Assembly (NCBI GenBank): GCA_028583405.1
Contig: CM053260.1
Span: 27,162,425-27,226,424, forward strand
Direction of reading: 5' to 3'
DNA length: 64,000 nucleotides
Origin: Pogonophryne albipinna
Taxonomy: Eukaryota > Chordata > Actinopteri > Perciformes > Artedidraconidae
A program made the translations under genes and the position numbers. Positions 10,438 through 20,949 of this stretch are shown here, piece by piece. The notes beneath the pieces were generated by a model. The model was not told where the DNA came from. It saw only the letters and a list, made by a program, of their open reading frames with translations, and did no database searches. The stretch's first letter is position 1, and each line of letters starts with the position of its first letter.

Positions 10438-11130
10438 GACTCCGTTTACACGAGAACGAAACGGGGTGTATCTGCATAGTTTCTCTTACGTATAGCCCTT
10501 TCATTTACACGAGGCCGTAACAAAACGAAAGAAACGGACTATGCAAACGATAACGGGTCCCAAGGTGGATAGATCTGCAAACAGAACGCTCTGGGGGGGC
10601 AAACGGCTCCGTATAATCGCCTCTATAGGCTACGAACATTTCCCAATAGATGAAGCCATAGCCCCGCCTCTCCCCACCTCTTCTGCTCACTACGTTAGCA
10701 TGGTCAGTAGCTACTGCTAGAGCTAGCACTGCTAGTGCTACTGCTACTGACCATGCTACAGATGTTAGTACAACATCTACAGCTCAACAATGCTACAGAT
10801 GTTAGTGCAAAATCTACAGCTCCTCTCCCACAACCATCAGCAACAAGTAGACATGGAGAATTACATGAACTACTGCGTGTTGCTAAATCCACCGAGGGGC
10901 ATAAACAGAAGGGAAACCATGGCAACCATGACCCGGGGTCTTCTTCGCTGCTTTTGTTGTATTTTGTGGCAGAAGTACAGCGCCACTTACAGGCCCGGCA
11001 TATGTACTACAGCGTTTCCAGCGGTCTCGTATGAACAGACACGTTAAATGAATCTGATGCGTGTGAACGGAAGACTTTTTAGAAAACGCATACGATGCAT
11101 AAACGCAAACGTTCCCGTGTAAATAACGCC
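10438..11130. mobile_element. TTA-flanked MITE-like element, 693 bp
   Basis: TTA triplets at 10435-10437 and 11131-11133 flank imperfect inverted ends whose cores, TTTACACGAGAACG and CGTTCCCGTGTAAA, are complementary. Further inverted CGTTTxxACG motifs follow inward. Around 10703-10760 there is a GCTAGTGCTACTGCTACTG palindrome-like cluster. Several overlapping short frames on both strands are low-complexity Ser/Thr or Leu translations, and I do not call them genes. Confidence 0.6.
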
Positions 11131-11133
11131 TTA

Positions 11134-11550
11134 AGAAAGGTGGGGTGAAGTATAGTATGTTAATTACAACCTTACCCTCCATATGATAATTGCCTGACAA
11201 AGGTCAAGGCAACACCCTTCGGTCTGAGAACATTTTGTAGTTAGGAAACCTATTGAATTATTATAAATTCCCATCATACTACTTAGGTTGGAATTACTTA
11301 GCAAAAGCCCAATTGTTCAATGTCATCTTCTATTAAGTTGCACTGTGGTGCCTTGAAGGAAATCCAGCCTGGAATTGGTCAGCTGTCTCGTTGACCAGAG
11401 AATACAGCGACAACTTATTATTATTGTCAAATAGATGAATATGTAGTTAGGAAGTCCTAAGTTGCAAACAGAATGGGCAATTTTTTAATCTGTTGGTCAT
11501 TCACACCGATGAGATTTAAAAAGCACAGACATCATTGTGTTTTTGAGTAT
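11134..11550. other. No gene recognised; left flank of the Polinton element
   Basis: Unique-looking AT-rich sequence. It ends in a doubled hexamer, GAGTATGAGTAT (11545-11556), the second copy of which is the left target duplication of the next element. Confidence 0.6.
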
Positions 11551-11699
11551 GAGTATAGTAGTTATAAGGATGCCGCTTTCGTCTCATTAGTATGCATAAA
11601 AAAGTGACATGTGACACGCCCCCAATAATGCAAATGAGCTAAGTCCCGCCTCCCATTGTTCGAGATCCTTTGATGTGATTGGGTACAATCATGTTAATG

Positions 11700-12000
11700 A
11701 GCTAAGTCCCGCCTCCCTTTGTTGTCTAATTCTTTGATGTGAGATAACAGGTAGGTGTGAAAAGCCCCCCTGTGTAGTGCTTTTGTTGTCTAATTCTTTG
11801 ATGTGTTGATTAAGGCAGTCTCTTTGAAGTTATGTTGTCTGGCCTGTCCCCCCTTGTAGTCTAATTCTTTGATGTGAGATAACAGGTAGGTGTGAAAAGC
11901 CCCCCTGTGTAGTGTCTTTGTTGTCTATTTCTTTGATGTGTTGATTAATGCAGTCTCTTTGAAGTTACGCTGTCTGGTCCCCTCAGGGTTGTATAATCTA
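11700..12000. repeat. Two ~140-bp direct repeats in left Polinton end
   Basis: The block TTGTCTAATTCTTTGATGTG followed by AGATAACAGGTAGGTGTG and AAAAGCCCCCCTGTGTAGTG occurs twice in tandem, each time followed by a GATTAAKGCAGTCTCTTTG segment. The mirror copies lie at about 19440-19740. Similar subterminal repeats could be protein-binding or replication-associated sites, but that is not shown. Confidence 0.75.
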
Positions 12001-12181
12001 ATTAGCCTGTGATGTTTTGCCCTTTGAGGTGGTGTGTTATAAGCCTTTTGATGTTAATCTAGGTGTCTCTTTGAAGTTATGTGTGAGACTGTCTAACCCC
12101 CTCCCCGCCCAGGCCTCTCCCCCCTTTCTCCACCCCCTTCCTTTTGGGCCCTGAGGCTATCAGATAGGGGGAGGGAATTAG

Positions 12182-12508
12182 GTGAAAATAGGAATAAGCT
12201 CTAAACTAATTAAAAAGACAGTAATTTCCACTTACCAAGTCACCTTGCAAAAAAGAAAAATTGGCCAAGAGACGCCTGTGACAACTTACCGCCATCCGTC
12301 CGGAGCGCCAGTCAAGAAACGAATGCCTCAGCGGGGCGGGAGTCAGACACCTACAGCCAGAGATCTTTGCATAAACTTATCTCGTGCCCTCTTTTGGTCA
12401 TGTGCGTGCGTTCATGTGTGCTGGAGGAGGGGCTCTGTGAGGAAGTGGCAGATTTTCGGTTGTGTACTTTCAAATTCTCGCTCACTCGAGATGGTTTCTC
12501 CAAAATGA
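12182..12508 (+). CDS. 108-codon frame in Polinton arm, unknown
   Basis: The open frame starts at a GTG (no ATG at the start) and ends TGA. It is Lys-rich at the N-terminus, then Cys/Trp/Arg-rich (SCACVHVCWRRGSVRKW). A matching frame exists on the right arm at 18934-19260 and in both unit copies. Differences between copies are amino-acid changing (Cys/Arg, Glu/Gly, Leu/Phe) at least as often as silent, so I see no sign of selection. On the opposite strand there are two strong splice-donor-like sites (ATGGCG|GTAAGT and CTTG|GTAAGT), which may mean the transcript runs outward here. I consider coding doubtful. Confidence 0.2.
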   Translation: MKIGISSKLIKKTVISTYQVTLQKRKIGQETPVTTYRHPSGAPVKKRMPQRGGSQTPTARDLCINLSRALFWSCACVHVCWRRGSVRKWQIFGCVLSNSRSLEMVSPK

Positions 12509-12532
12509 CCTACCCCCTACCTTAAGAACAAT

Positions 12533-12534
<2 letters not shown>

Positions 12535-12579
<45 letters not shown>
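12535..12579. repeat. (AC)n microsatellite, left arm
   Basis: About 22 AC units. The mirror tract in the right arm (18794-18908) is more than twice as long, showing independent slippage after the arms formed. Confidence 0.98.
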
Positions 12580-12581
<2 letters not shown>

Positions 12582-12906
12582 GGAGTTGGCCTTTGGTGTG
12601 AGGGTTAGAGATAAGCCTGGGATGTTAATCTATATGTTGATTAAGACACTCTCTGTGAGGTGAGAAGCGAGGGGATGGAGTTCGGAGAAATACGCTCAAA
12701 CTAAATAAAACAGCCATTAATTTTCACTCACTAAGACACCTAAAAACGTTATTGTCCTCTCTAGATTTGATTCAGGGTTTTGCTTTAAATGATTAGTGCT
12801 TGCTAAGGATATTTCTTTTCAAGTTTTTGTGAAACTGTTAACTACAAGGAAGTATCTGTTTTTGCAAAGAAGGTATTCATACTAATTTAAAAAAGATCTT
12901 ATTTAG

Positions 12907-13718
12907 GTTTTTGTGTACTACACTCCTTCTAATCCAGGGAGTTTAGGAGGTGTGGATAAACTCCATAGAGCTGTACAGAATGAAATGGGTAAACAAGTAA
13001 ATGTAGAGAAAGTCAGAGAATATTTATCTGAGCAGGATGCATATACTTTGCATAAGCCGGCTAGGGTGCATTTTGTAAGAAACAGAGTTTTCGTACTCAG
13101 ACCGCTACAACAATTTCAAGCAGATCTTTGCGATATGCAGTCACTGTCCAAATATAATGATGGTTTTAATTATTTGTTAACAGTCGTAGATGTATTTTCG
13201 AAAAAAGCCTATGCTCAGGCATTAAAGAAGAAGACGGGCATAGAGGTTACCAAAGCCTTTGATACAATTTTAACACACTGTCAGATTCCCAAAAAGATAC
13301 AAACAGACGCAGGGAAAGAATTCTTTAACAAAGTTTTTCAAACCTTATTGAAGAAACGAGGTATTGCACATTATGCAACAGCCAGTGATATGAAGGCATG
13401 TGTGGTAGAGAGATTTAACCGTACGCTGAAAACTAAAATGTGGCGGTATTTTACAGCTAAAAACACTCATAGATATATAGACGTCTTACCTGAACTAATT
13501 GAAAGTTACAATAATAGTTATCATCGAAGTATTAAAATGACACCAATGCAGGTGACCAAGGAAAATGCGGCTCAAGTGTTTCGGAACCTGTATACAGTAC
13601 CCCCTCTGGCCTTCCTAAAAAAGCTGCTGCCAAAATGAACTTTAAGGAGGGGTAGCTTGTAAGGATATCCAAATTGAGAGGGGCATTTGATAAAAAATAT
13701 GAGCAGAGTTATACATGG
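12907..13718 (+). pseudogene. Polinton-type integrase, left arm (broken)
   Basis: This is a retroviral-like DDE integrase of the Polinton family. Numbered from 12913: a region with YYTPSNPGSLGGVDKL at ~2-17, QDAYTLHKP at ~41-49, and the catalytic core with Asp71 (QADLCDMQ), Asp132 (QTDAGKEFF) and Glu166 (VVERFNRTLK). The second Asp and the Glu are separated by 33 residues rather than the usual 35. YNNSYHRSI follows at ~191. There is no ATG at the front; ATTTAG|GTTTTTGTGTAC at 12901-12918 is a plausible splice acceptor, so an upstream exon may be missing. A 5-bp insertion (CAGTA) near 13593 shifts the frame and causes a stop at 13636. The original frame resumes in KMNFKEG, hits TAG at 13654, and continues with an SH3-like tail (LVRISKLRGAFDKKYEQSY) that ends abruptly near 13718. 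Confidence 0.9.
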
Positions 13719-14142
13719 TAGTGGACAGCTTTTAAAAAGAAAAGTGTATCTTTCGGTAACCTTTTGAGAGAATTAAGCATAAATCTGTCAAATGTTCAAA
13801 ACGGTCTTCACTGAAATAGCCTCAAAATGACAAACTGCCATTAAGAGTCAGATGCTTGACGAAATCTCATGGTAGTGGTCAGCTTTTAAAACATAAAAGT
13901 GTATCTTTCGGTAACTTTTTGAGAGAATTAAGCATAAATCTGTCAAATGTTCAAAACTGCCTTGTTTCACTGAAATGGATAAATGTATCCGAAAATAGTG
14001 TCTCTTAAGGCGGATATAGTCCCATGATAACTCCCGTTACATTCCTCCAGAGTCACAAATAGTGTAAGTTAACTTTTGGAAGAACCAGAGAGAAGGGTGA
14101 AAATGGATAAAATATATCCGAAAATAGTGTCTCTTAAGGCAG

Positions 14143-14382
14143 GTAGAGTCCCCTGACAACTCCCCTTACATTCATCTGGAGTCAGAAAAAGTCTCTACGT
14201 TATCATTTTGGGAGAACCAGAGGAAAGGGGTGAAAATGGAGAAATTGTATCCGAAAATAGTATCTCTTAAGGCGGGTAGAGTATGGGAATTGAACGATAA
14301 ACCGATCACTGTAAATGAAACGCGGAGAGAAGCAGCAGTGCGAATCGTTAAGTCTATTACCTTGTATGCACTACGACACTAA
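14143..14382 (+). pseudogene. Terminal coding segment of unknown Polinton gene, left arm
   Basis: This is a 79-codon open stretch ending TAA with no ATG at its start. It is preceded by CTCTTAAGGCAG, a possible splice acceptor directly before GTAGAGTCC. Composition is protein-like: WENQRKG, YPKIVSLKAGRVW and ITVNETRREA motifs, ending in YALRH. The mirror segment at 16526-16765 on the minus strand is open over exactly the same 240 bases, with replacements including Leu/Pro, Lys/Asn, Ala/Val and Arg/Gln. Type B repeats nearby are mutated copies of its first half. I do not recognise the family. It is plausibly the 3' end of a structural or accessory Polinton gene, but that is an inference. Confidence 0.5.
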
Positions 14383-16525
14383 CTTGGTAAAATGTAATGT
14401 GTTTTTTATGAAAATGTGTTGAATGTTGTGTTTTTTCAATTAAACAACCATTACAAAATGAAAATGTGTTTTATTTATTTTTTTGATTTCATATATAGTA
14501 ATAGTATTATAAACGAAACATTTAAAATGTATCATGTGCTCTCATTGTATGCTCTGTTTTTGTTTTTGTTTTTTTTCAGTAACTTTCTCATAGAATTTAA
14601 GCATAAATCTGTCAAATGTTCAAAACAGCTTTTGTTTCACTGAAATGGCGTCAAAGTCACAAACTGGCTGAAACTATACAGTGAATTGGAGAAATTACAG
14701 CACAGAGTTTTCATAGTAATAGTATTATAAACGAAACATTTAAAATGTATCATGTGCTCTGTTTTTTTTTTTTTTTTTTTCAGTAACTTTCTCAGAGAAT
14801 TTAAGCATAAATCTGTCAAATGTTCAAAACAGCTTTTGTTTCACTGAAATGGCGTCAAAATCACAAACTGGCTGAAACTATACAGTGAATTGGAGAAATT
14901 ACAGCACAGAGTTTTCTACTACGACACAGATAGTATAATCTATGTGACAAGACAGGGGCAGTCTCCAGTACTTTCATGGTAGTGGACTGCTTTTAAAAAG
15001 AAAAGTGTATCTTTCAGTAACCTTTTTGAGAGAATTAAGCATAAATCTGTCAAATGTTCAAAACAGCCTTGTTTCACTGAAATAGCCTCAAAATGACAAA
15101 CAGCCATTAAGAGTCAGATGCTTGACGAATACTCATGGTAGTGGTCAGCTTTTTAAACATAAAAGTGTCTCTTTCAGTATCTTTTTTGTTGTTGAGAGAA
15201 TTAAGCATAAATCTGTCAAATGTTCAAAACTGCCTTGTTTCACTGAAATGGATAAATGTATCCGAAAATAATGTCTCTTAAGGCGGATAAAGCCCCCTGA
15301 TAACTCCCGTTACATTCCTCCAGAGTCAGAAATAGTGTAAGTTAACTTTTGGAAGAACCAGAGAAAAGGGTGAAAATGGATAAATGTATCCGAAAATAGT
15401 GTCTCTTAAGGCTTTATCGTTCAATTCCCATACTCTACCCGCCTTAAGAGACCCTATTTTCTGATACAATTTCTCAATTTTCACCCCTTTCCTCTGGTTC
15501 TCCCAAAAAGATAACGTAGAGACTTTTTCTGACTCTGGATGAATGTAAGGGGAGTTGTCAGGGGGCTCTACCTGCCTTAAGAGACACTATTTTCGGATAT
15601 ATTTTATCCATTTTCACCCTTTTCTCTGGTTCTTCCAAAAGTTAACTTACACTATTTCTGACTCTGGAGGAATGTAACGGGAGTTATCAGGGGACTATAT
15701 CCGCCTTAAGAGACACTATTTTCGGATACATTTATCCATTTTCACCCTTTTCTCTGGTTCTTCCAAAAGTTAACTTACACTATTTCTGACTCTGGAGGAA
15801 TGTAACAGGAGTTATCAGGGGGCTTTATCCGCCTTAAGAGGCATTATTTTCGGATACATTTATCCATTTCAGTGAAACAAGGCAGTTTTGAACATTTGAC
15901 AGATTTATGTTTAATTCTCTCAACAAAAAAAAGATACTGAAAGAGACACTTTTATGTTTAAAAAGCTGACCACTACCATGAGTATTCGTCAAGCATCTGA
16001 CTCTTAATGGCTGTTTGTCATTTTGAGGCTATGTCAGTGAAACAAGGCTGTTTTGAACATTTGACAGATTTATGCTTAATTCTCTCAAAAAGGTTACCGA
16101 AAGATACACTTTTCTTTTTAAAAGCTGTCCACTACCATGAAAGTACTGGAGACTGCCCCTGTCTTGTCACATAGATTAAACTATCTGTGTCGTAGTAGAA
16201 AACTCTGTGCTGTAATTTCTCCAATTCACTGTATAGTTTCAGCCAGTTTGTGATTTTGACGCCATTTCAGTGAAACAAGGCTGTTTTGAACATTTGACAG
16301 ATTTATGCTTAAATTCTCTGAGAAAGTTACTGAAAAAAAAAAAAAAAAAAACAGAGCATACAATGAGAGCACATGATACATTTTAAATGTTTCGTTTATA
16401 ATACTATTACTATATATGAAAGCAAAAAATAAAATAAAACACATTTTCATTTTGTAATGGTTGTTTAATTGAAAAAACACAACATTCAACACATTTTCAT
16501 AAAAAACACATTACATTTTACCAAG

Positions 16526-16765
16526 TTAGTGTCGTAGTGCATACAAGGTAATAGACTTAACGATTTGCACTGCTGCTTCTCTCCGCGTTTCATTTACAGT
16601 GATCGGTTTATCGTTCAATTCCCATACTCTACCCACCTTAAGAGACACTATTTTCGGATACAATTTCTCCATGTTCACCCCTTTCCTCTGGTTCTCCCAA
16701 AAAGATAACGTAGAGACTTTTTCTGACTCTGGATGAATGTAAGGGGAGTTGTCAGGGGACTCTAC
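16526..16765 (-). pseudogene. Terminal coding segment of unknown Polinton gene, right arm
   Basis: Mirror copy of 14143-14382: 79 open codons ending TAA at 16526-16528, entered after the same CTTAAGGCAG acceptor-like sequence. It is open over its full length despite several amino-acid changes relative to the left arm. Upstream on its strand lie type B and type A repeats and then the right-arm integrase, so the gene order matches the left arm. Confidence 0.5.
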
Positions 16766-18099
16766 CTGCCTTAAGAGACACTATTTTCGGATATATTTTA
16801 TCCATTTTCACCCTTTTCTCTGGTTCTTCCAAAAGTTAACTTACACTATTTCTGACTCTGGATGAATGTAAGGGGAGTTATCATGGGACTATATCCGCCT
16901 TAAGAGACACTATTTTCGGATACATTTATCCATTTCAGTGAAACAAGGCAGTTTTGAACATTTGACAGATTTATGCTTAATTCTCTCAAAAAGTTACCGA
17001 AAGATACACTTTTATGTTTTAAAAGCTGACCACTACCATGAGATTTCGTCAAGCATCTGACTCTTAATGGCAGTTTGTCATTTTGAGGCTATTTCAGTGA
17101 AGACCGTTTTGAACATTTGACAGATTTATGCTTAATTCTCTCAAAAGGTTACCGAAAGATACACTTTTCTTTTTAAAAGCTGTCCACTACCATGAAAGTA
17201 CTGGAGACTGCCCCTGTCTTGTCACATAGATTATACTATCTGTGTCGTAGTAGAAAACTCTGTGCTGTAATTTCTCCAGTTCACTGTACAGTTTGTGATT
17301 TTGAGGCTATTTCAGTGAAGGCTGTTTTGAACATTTGACAGATTTATGCTTAAATTCTCTGAGAAAGTTACTGAGAGATACACTTTTGTGTATAAAAGCT
17401 GACCACTACCATGAAGTACTCTGAGTAGATTTCGTTAAGAATCTGACTCTTAATGACAGTTTGTGATTTTGAGGCTATGTCAGTGAAGGCTATTTTGAAC
17501 ATTTGACAGATTTATGTTTAAATTCTCTGAGAAAGTTACTGAAAGATACACTTTTGTGTATAAAAAGCTGACCACTACCATGAAGTACTCTGAGTAGATT
17601 TCGTTAAGAATCTGACTCTTAATGACAGTTTGTGATTTTGAGGCTATGTCAGTGAAGGCTATTTTGAACATTTGACAGATTTATGTTTAAATTCTCTGAG
17701 AAAGTTACTGAAAGATACACTTTTGTGTATAAAAGCTGAAAAGTAGATAATGAAGTACTCTGTGTCAGTAGATATCATTAGGATTCTGCCTCTTAATGGC
17801 AGTTTGTGATTTTGAGGCTTGAAAACAGAGGCTGTTTTGACCATTTGACAAAATTATGCTTAATTCTCTCCAAAAAGTTACCGAAAGATACACTTTTCTT
17901 TTTTAAAAGCTGAAAAAGTAGATAATGAAGTACTTTGTGTCAGTAGATCTCGTTAAGAATCTGACTCTTAATGGCAGTTTGTGATTTTGAGGCTATTTCA
18001 GTGAAGGCTGTTTTGAACATTTGACAGATTTATGCTTAAATTCTCTCAGAATGTTACCGAAAGATACACTTTTGTGTTTAAAAGCTGACCACTACCATG

Positions 18100-18727
18100 T
18101 ATAACTCTGCTCATATTTTTTATCAAATACCCCTCTCAATTTGGATATCCTTACAAGCTACCCCTCCTTAAAGTTCATTTTGGCAGCAGCTTTTTTAGGA
18201 AGGCCAGAGGGGGTATACAGGTTCCGAAACACTTGAGCCGCATTTTCCTTGGTCACCTGCATTGGTGTCATTTTAATACTTCGATGATAACTATTATTGT
18301 AACTTTCAATTAGTTCAGGTAAGACGTCTATATATCTATGAGTGTTTTTAGCTGTAAAATACCGCCACATTTTAGTTTTCAGCGTACGGTTAAATCTCTC
18401 TACCACACATGCCTTCATATCACTGGCTGTTGCATAATGTGCAATACCTCGTTTCTTCAATAAGGTTTGAAAAACTTTGTTAAAGAATTCTTTCCCTGCG
18501 TCTGTTTGTATCTTTTTGGGCATCTGACTGTGTGTTAAAATTGTATCAAAGGCTTTGGTAACCTCTATGCCCGTCTTCTTCTTTAATGCCTGAGCATAGG
18601 CTTTTTTCGAAAATACATCTACGACTGTTAACAAATAATTAAAACCATCATTATATTTGGACAGTGACTGCATATCGCAAAGATCTGCTTGAAATTGTCG
18701 TAGCGGTCTGAGTACGAAAACTCTGTC
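18100..18727 (-). pseudogene. Polinton-type integrase, right arm (N-terminus deleted)
   Basis: This is the same integrase as on the left arm, read toward the centre. It retains all three catalytic residues (QADLCD, QTDAGKEF, VVERFNRT) and YNNSYHRS. It lacks the 5-bp insertion of the left arm, so the frame continues through GLPKKAAAKMNFKEG to the same TAG. After that the SH3-like tail LVRISKLRGAFDKKY continues in frame to about 18100. The N-terminal ~60 codons are missing: at 18727 the sequence jumps from the integrase directly to CTTAATCAACATATAG, so ~436 bp present in the left arm are deleted. Differences from the left arm include Cys/Ser and Ile/Met in HCQIPKK versus HSQMPKK. Confidence 0.9.
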
Positions 18728-18790
18728 TTAATCAACATATAGATTAACATCCCAGGCTTATCTCTAACCCTCACACCAAAGGCCAACTCC

Positions 18791-18909
<119 letters not shown>

Positions 18910-18933
18910 ATTGTTCTTAAGGTAGGGGGTAGG

Positions 18934-19260
18934 TCATTTTGGAGAAACCATCCCGAGTGAGCGAGAATTTGAAAGTACACAACCGAAAATCTGCCACTTC
19001 CTCACAGAGCCCCTCCTCCAGCACACATGAACGCGCGCACATGACCAAAAGAGGGCACGAGATAAGTTTATGCAAAGATCTCTGGCTGTAGGCGTCTGAC
19101 TCCCGCCCTGCTGAGGCATTCGTTTCTTGACTGGCGCTCCGGACGGATGGCGGTAAGTTGTCACAGGCGTCTCTTGGCCAATTTTTCTTTTTTGCAAGGT
19201 GACTTGGTAAGTGGAAATTACTGTCTTTTTAATTAGTTTAGAGCTTATTCCTATTTTCAC
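18934..19260 (-). CDS. 108-codon frame in Polinton arm, unknown (right)
   Basis: Mirror of 12182-12508, with Arg in place of Cys (SCARVHVC), Gln for Arg and SLGMVSPK at the end. It begins at GTG rather than ATG. On the plus strand here, ATGGCG|GTAAGT (19148-19159) and CTTG|GTAAGT (19204-19213) look like real splice donors, which argues that the biologically relevant strand may be the other one. Confidence 0.2.
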   Translation of the reverse strand: MKIGISSKLIKKTVISTYQVTLQKRKIGQETPVTTYRHPSGAPVKKRMPQQGGSQTPTARDLCINLSRALFWSCARVHVCWRRGSVRKWQIFGCVLSNSRSLGMVSPK

Positions 19261-19891
19261 CTAATTCCCTCCCCCTATCTGATAGCCTCAGGGCCCAAAA
19301 GGAAGGGGGTGGAGAAAGGGGGGAGAGGCCTGGGCGGGGAGGGGGTTAGACAGTCTCACACATAACTTCAAAGAGACACCTAGATTAACATCAAAAGGCT
19401 TATAACACACCACCTCAAAGGGCAAAACATCACAGGCTAATTAGATTATACAACCCTGAGGGGACCAGACAGCGTAACTTCAAAGAGACTGCATTAATCA
19501 ACACATCAACGAAATAGACAACAAAGACACTACACAGGGGGGCTTTTCACACCTACCTGTTATCTCACATCAAAGAATTAGACTACAAGGGGGGACAGGC
19601 CAGACAACATAACTTCAAAGAGACTGCCTTAATCAACACATCAAAGAATTAGACAACAAAAGCACTACACAGGGGGGCTTTTCACACCTACCTGTTATCT
19701 CACATCAAAGAATTAGACAACAAAGGGAGGCGGGACTTAGCTCATTAACATGATTGTACCCAATCACATCAAATGATCTCGAACAATGGGAGGCGGGACT
19801 TAGCTCATTTGCATAATTGGGGGCGTGTCACATGTCACTTTTGTATGCATACTAATGAGACGAAAGCGGCATCCTTATAACTACTGAGTAT

Positions 19892-20498
19892 AAAGCAATA
19901 TTGGCAAGAATAAATGTCTGTTAGCACCACCATTATTTACAGGTTCGTTCTTAGTTACTAGCTGGAAAAACTAAAAAGCTATCAGAGATTTATGTTTTTC
20001 AAGAGGCGGTGGAACCAACTACAACTAAAAGGATAGTAAACATTTGACAAACATTAGACAAAAGAGAAGAAACTCAACTTATTGATTGTTGATATTAATT
20101 TGCCATCGTCTGCTGAGCCAAGGAGCTTTGTTTTTTGGTTTATTACCTTAGTTTTGTGTAGTTTTTACAAGTTTTACAAAATGCATGGTTATTCTGAATA
20201 AAGACCAAAAGCTTGAAGCAAAATGGCTTTGGTTTTTGGATAAACTGCTTTAATAAATGCACCTATAACTCATGTGTTTTTCCACTTGGAATTTGTTCTA
20301 TAATGCCAAAACAAGGAGCTAAAAGACTCTAGAAATGTTCCATGAACCTTTAGGAGAAAGGAGAGGACTGGGTAATTCTCAGATGATCCTTTTGAATGTA
20401 AAGCAATTGATCCGTAAAGGAAAGATATTAAAAATACTTTACCTGTCCATCCTAAAAATGTCTGCATTAGCAGGAGCAGCATCATATCGGACCTCATC
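19892..20498. other. No gene recognised
   Basis: AT-rich right flank of the Polinton element. Short frames on both strands near 20270-20600 are not supported by any motif. The identical segment is at 41997-42603. Confidence 0.5.
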
Positions 20499-20786
20499 CT
20501 CCTTCTTTTTTGTTACTGCATGCATGTCTGAGCATATTTTATTAACTTCGAGGCATAGAGGATTTACGTTCATTTTATCCATCTTTGTAAAAGCAAGCTA
20601 ACTTGAAATACTAGACTATTCACTTTACAATGGGTTTCAAGTTAGCTTGCTTTTACAAAACATGCAGAACGCATGGTTGTGGCACAACGTTAGTGGATAA
20701 AATTAACGTAAATCCTCCATGCCTCTAAAAGTTAATAAAACCTGCCCAGACATCCATGCGGTAACAAAAGAAGAAAGCGCGCCGCC
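20499..20786. repeat. Long imperfect inverted repeat with perfect 25-bp hairpin
   Basis: The inner arms TTTGTAAAAGCAAGCTAAC(TTGAAA) at ~20584-20608 and their reverse complement at ~20635-20659 are perfect, with a ~26-nt loop. The outer arms (20499-20582 and ~20696-20786) share GTTACTGCATGCATGTCTG versus GTTACCGCATGGATGTCTG and GGATTTACGTTCATTTTATC versus GGATTTACGTTAATTTTATC. A ~35-bp interruption lies in the right arm only. It looks like a small fold-back element or the relic of an inverted duplication. Confidence 0.85.
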
Positions 20787-20949
20787 TGCCGCCATTTTAT
20801 GCTCGAAAATAGTGTTTCTCTGATCATTTTGTGAAAACTTTGCAACCCAGCTAAACTTCAATGTTTTTTCTGCTTCTTCAACCTGGTAAGCCTTGCAGTG
20901 GAGAAACTGTAACACACTTGGGGGGGGGGGGGTGCTAGTGTGTGTTAAG

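Larger units (their letters stand above)
13720..18099. repeat. Central array of ~135-150 bp repeats (A and B types)
   Basis: Type A contains CATGGTAGTGGTCAGCTTTT, GAGAATTAAGCATAAATCTG and CAAATGTTCAAAAC. Type B contains GTATCCGAAAATAGTGTCTC, TTAAGGCGGATA and CTTTTGGAAGAACCAGAG. They alternate and occur on one strand left of ~15411 and on the other strand right of it. Right of centre there are additional A units, including two consecutive near-identical copies at 17420-17690; copy 2 of the unit has only one of these. Poly-T/poly-A tracts near 14760 and 16335 are mirror images. Type B units are degraded copies of the coding segment at 14143-14382. Confidence 0.9.

Noticed and set aside
10505..11200. 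Several 70-105 codon frames on both strands
   Set aside because: They overlap each other inside a MITE-like element, are Ser/Leu/Thr-rich from GCTACTG repeats, and show no motif.
14416..14643. Phe/Tyr-rich 60-88 codon frames near the palindrome centre
   Set aside because: They are translations of AT-rich and poly-T sequence inside the A/B repeats, mirrored on the other arm, without protein-like composition.
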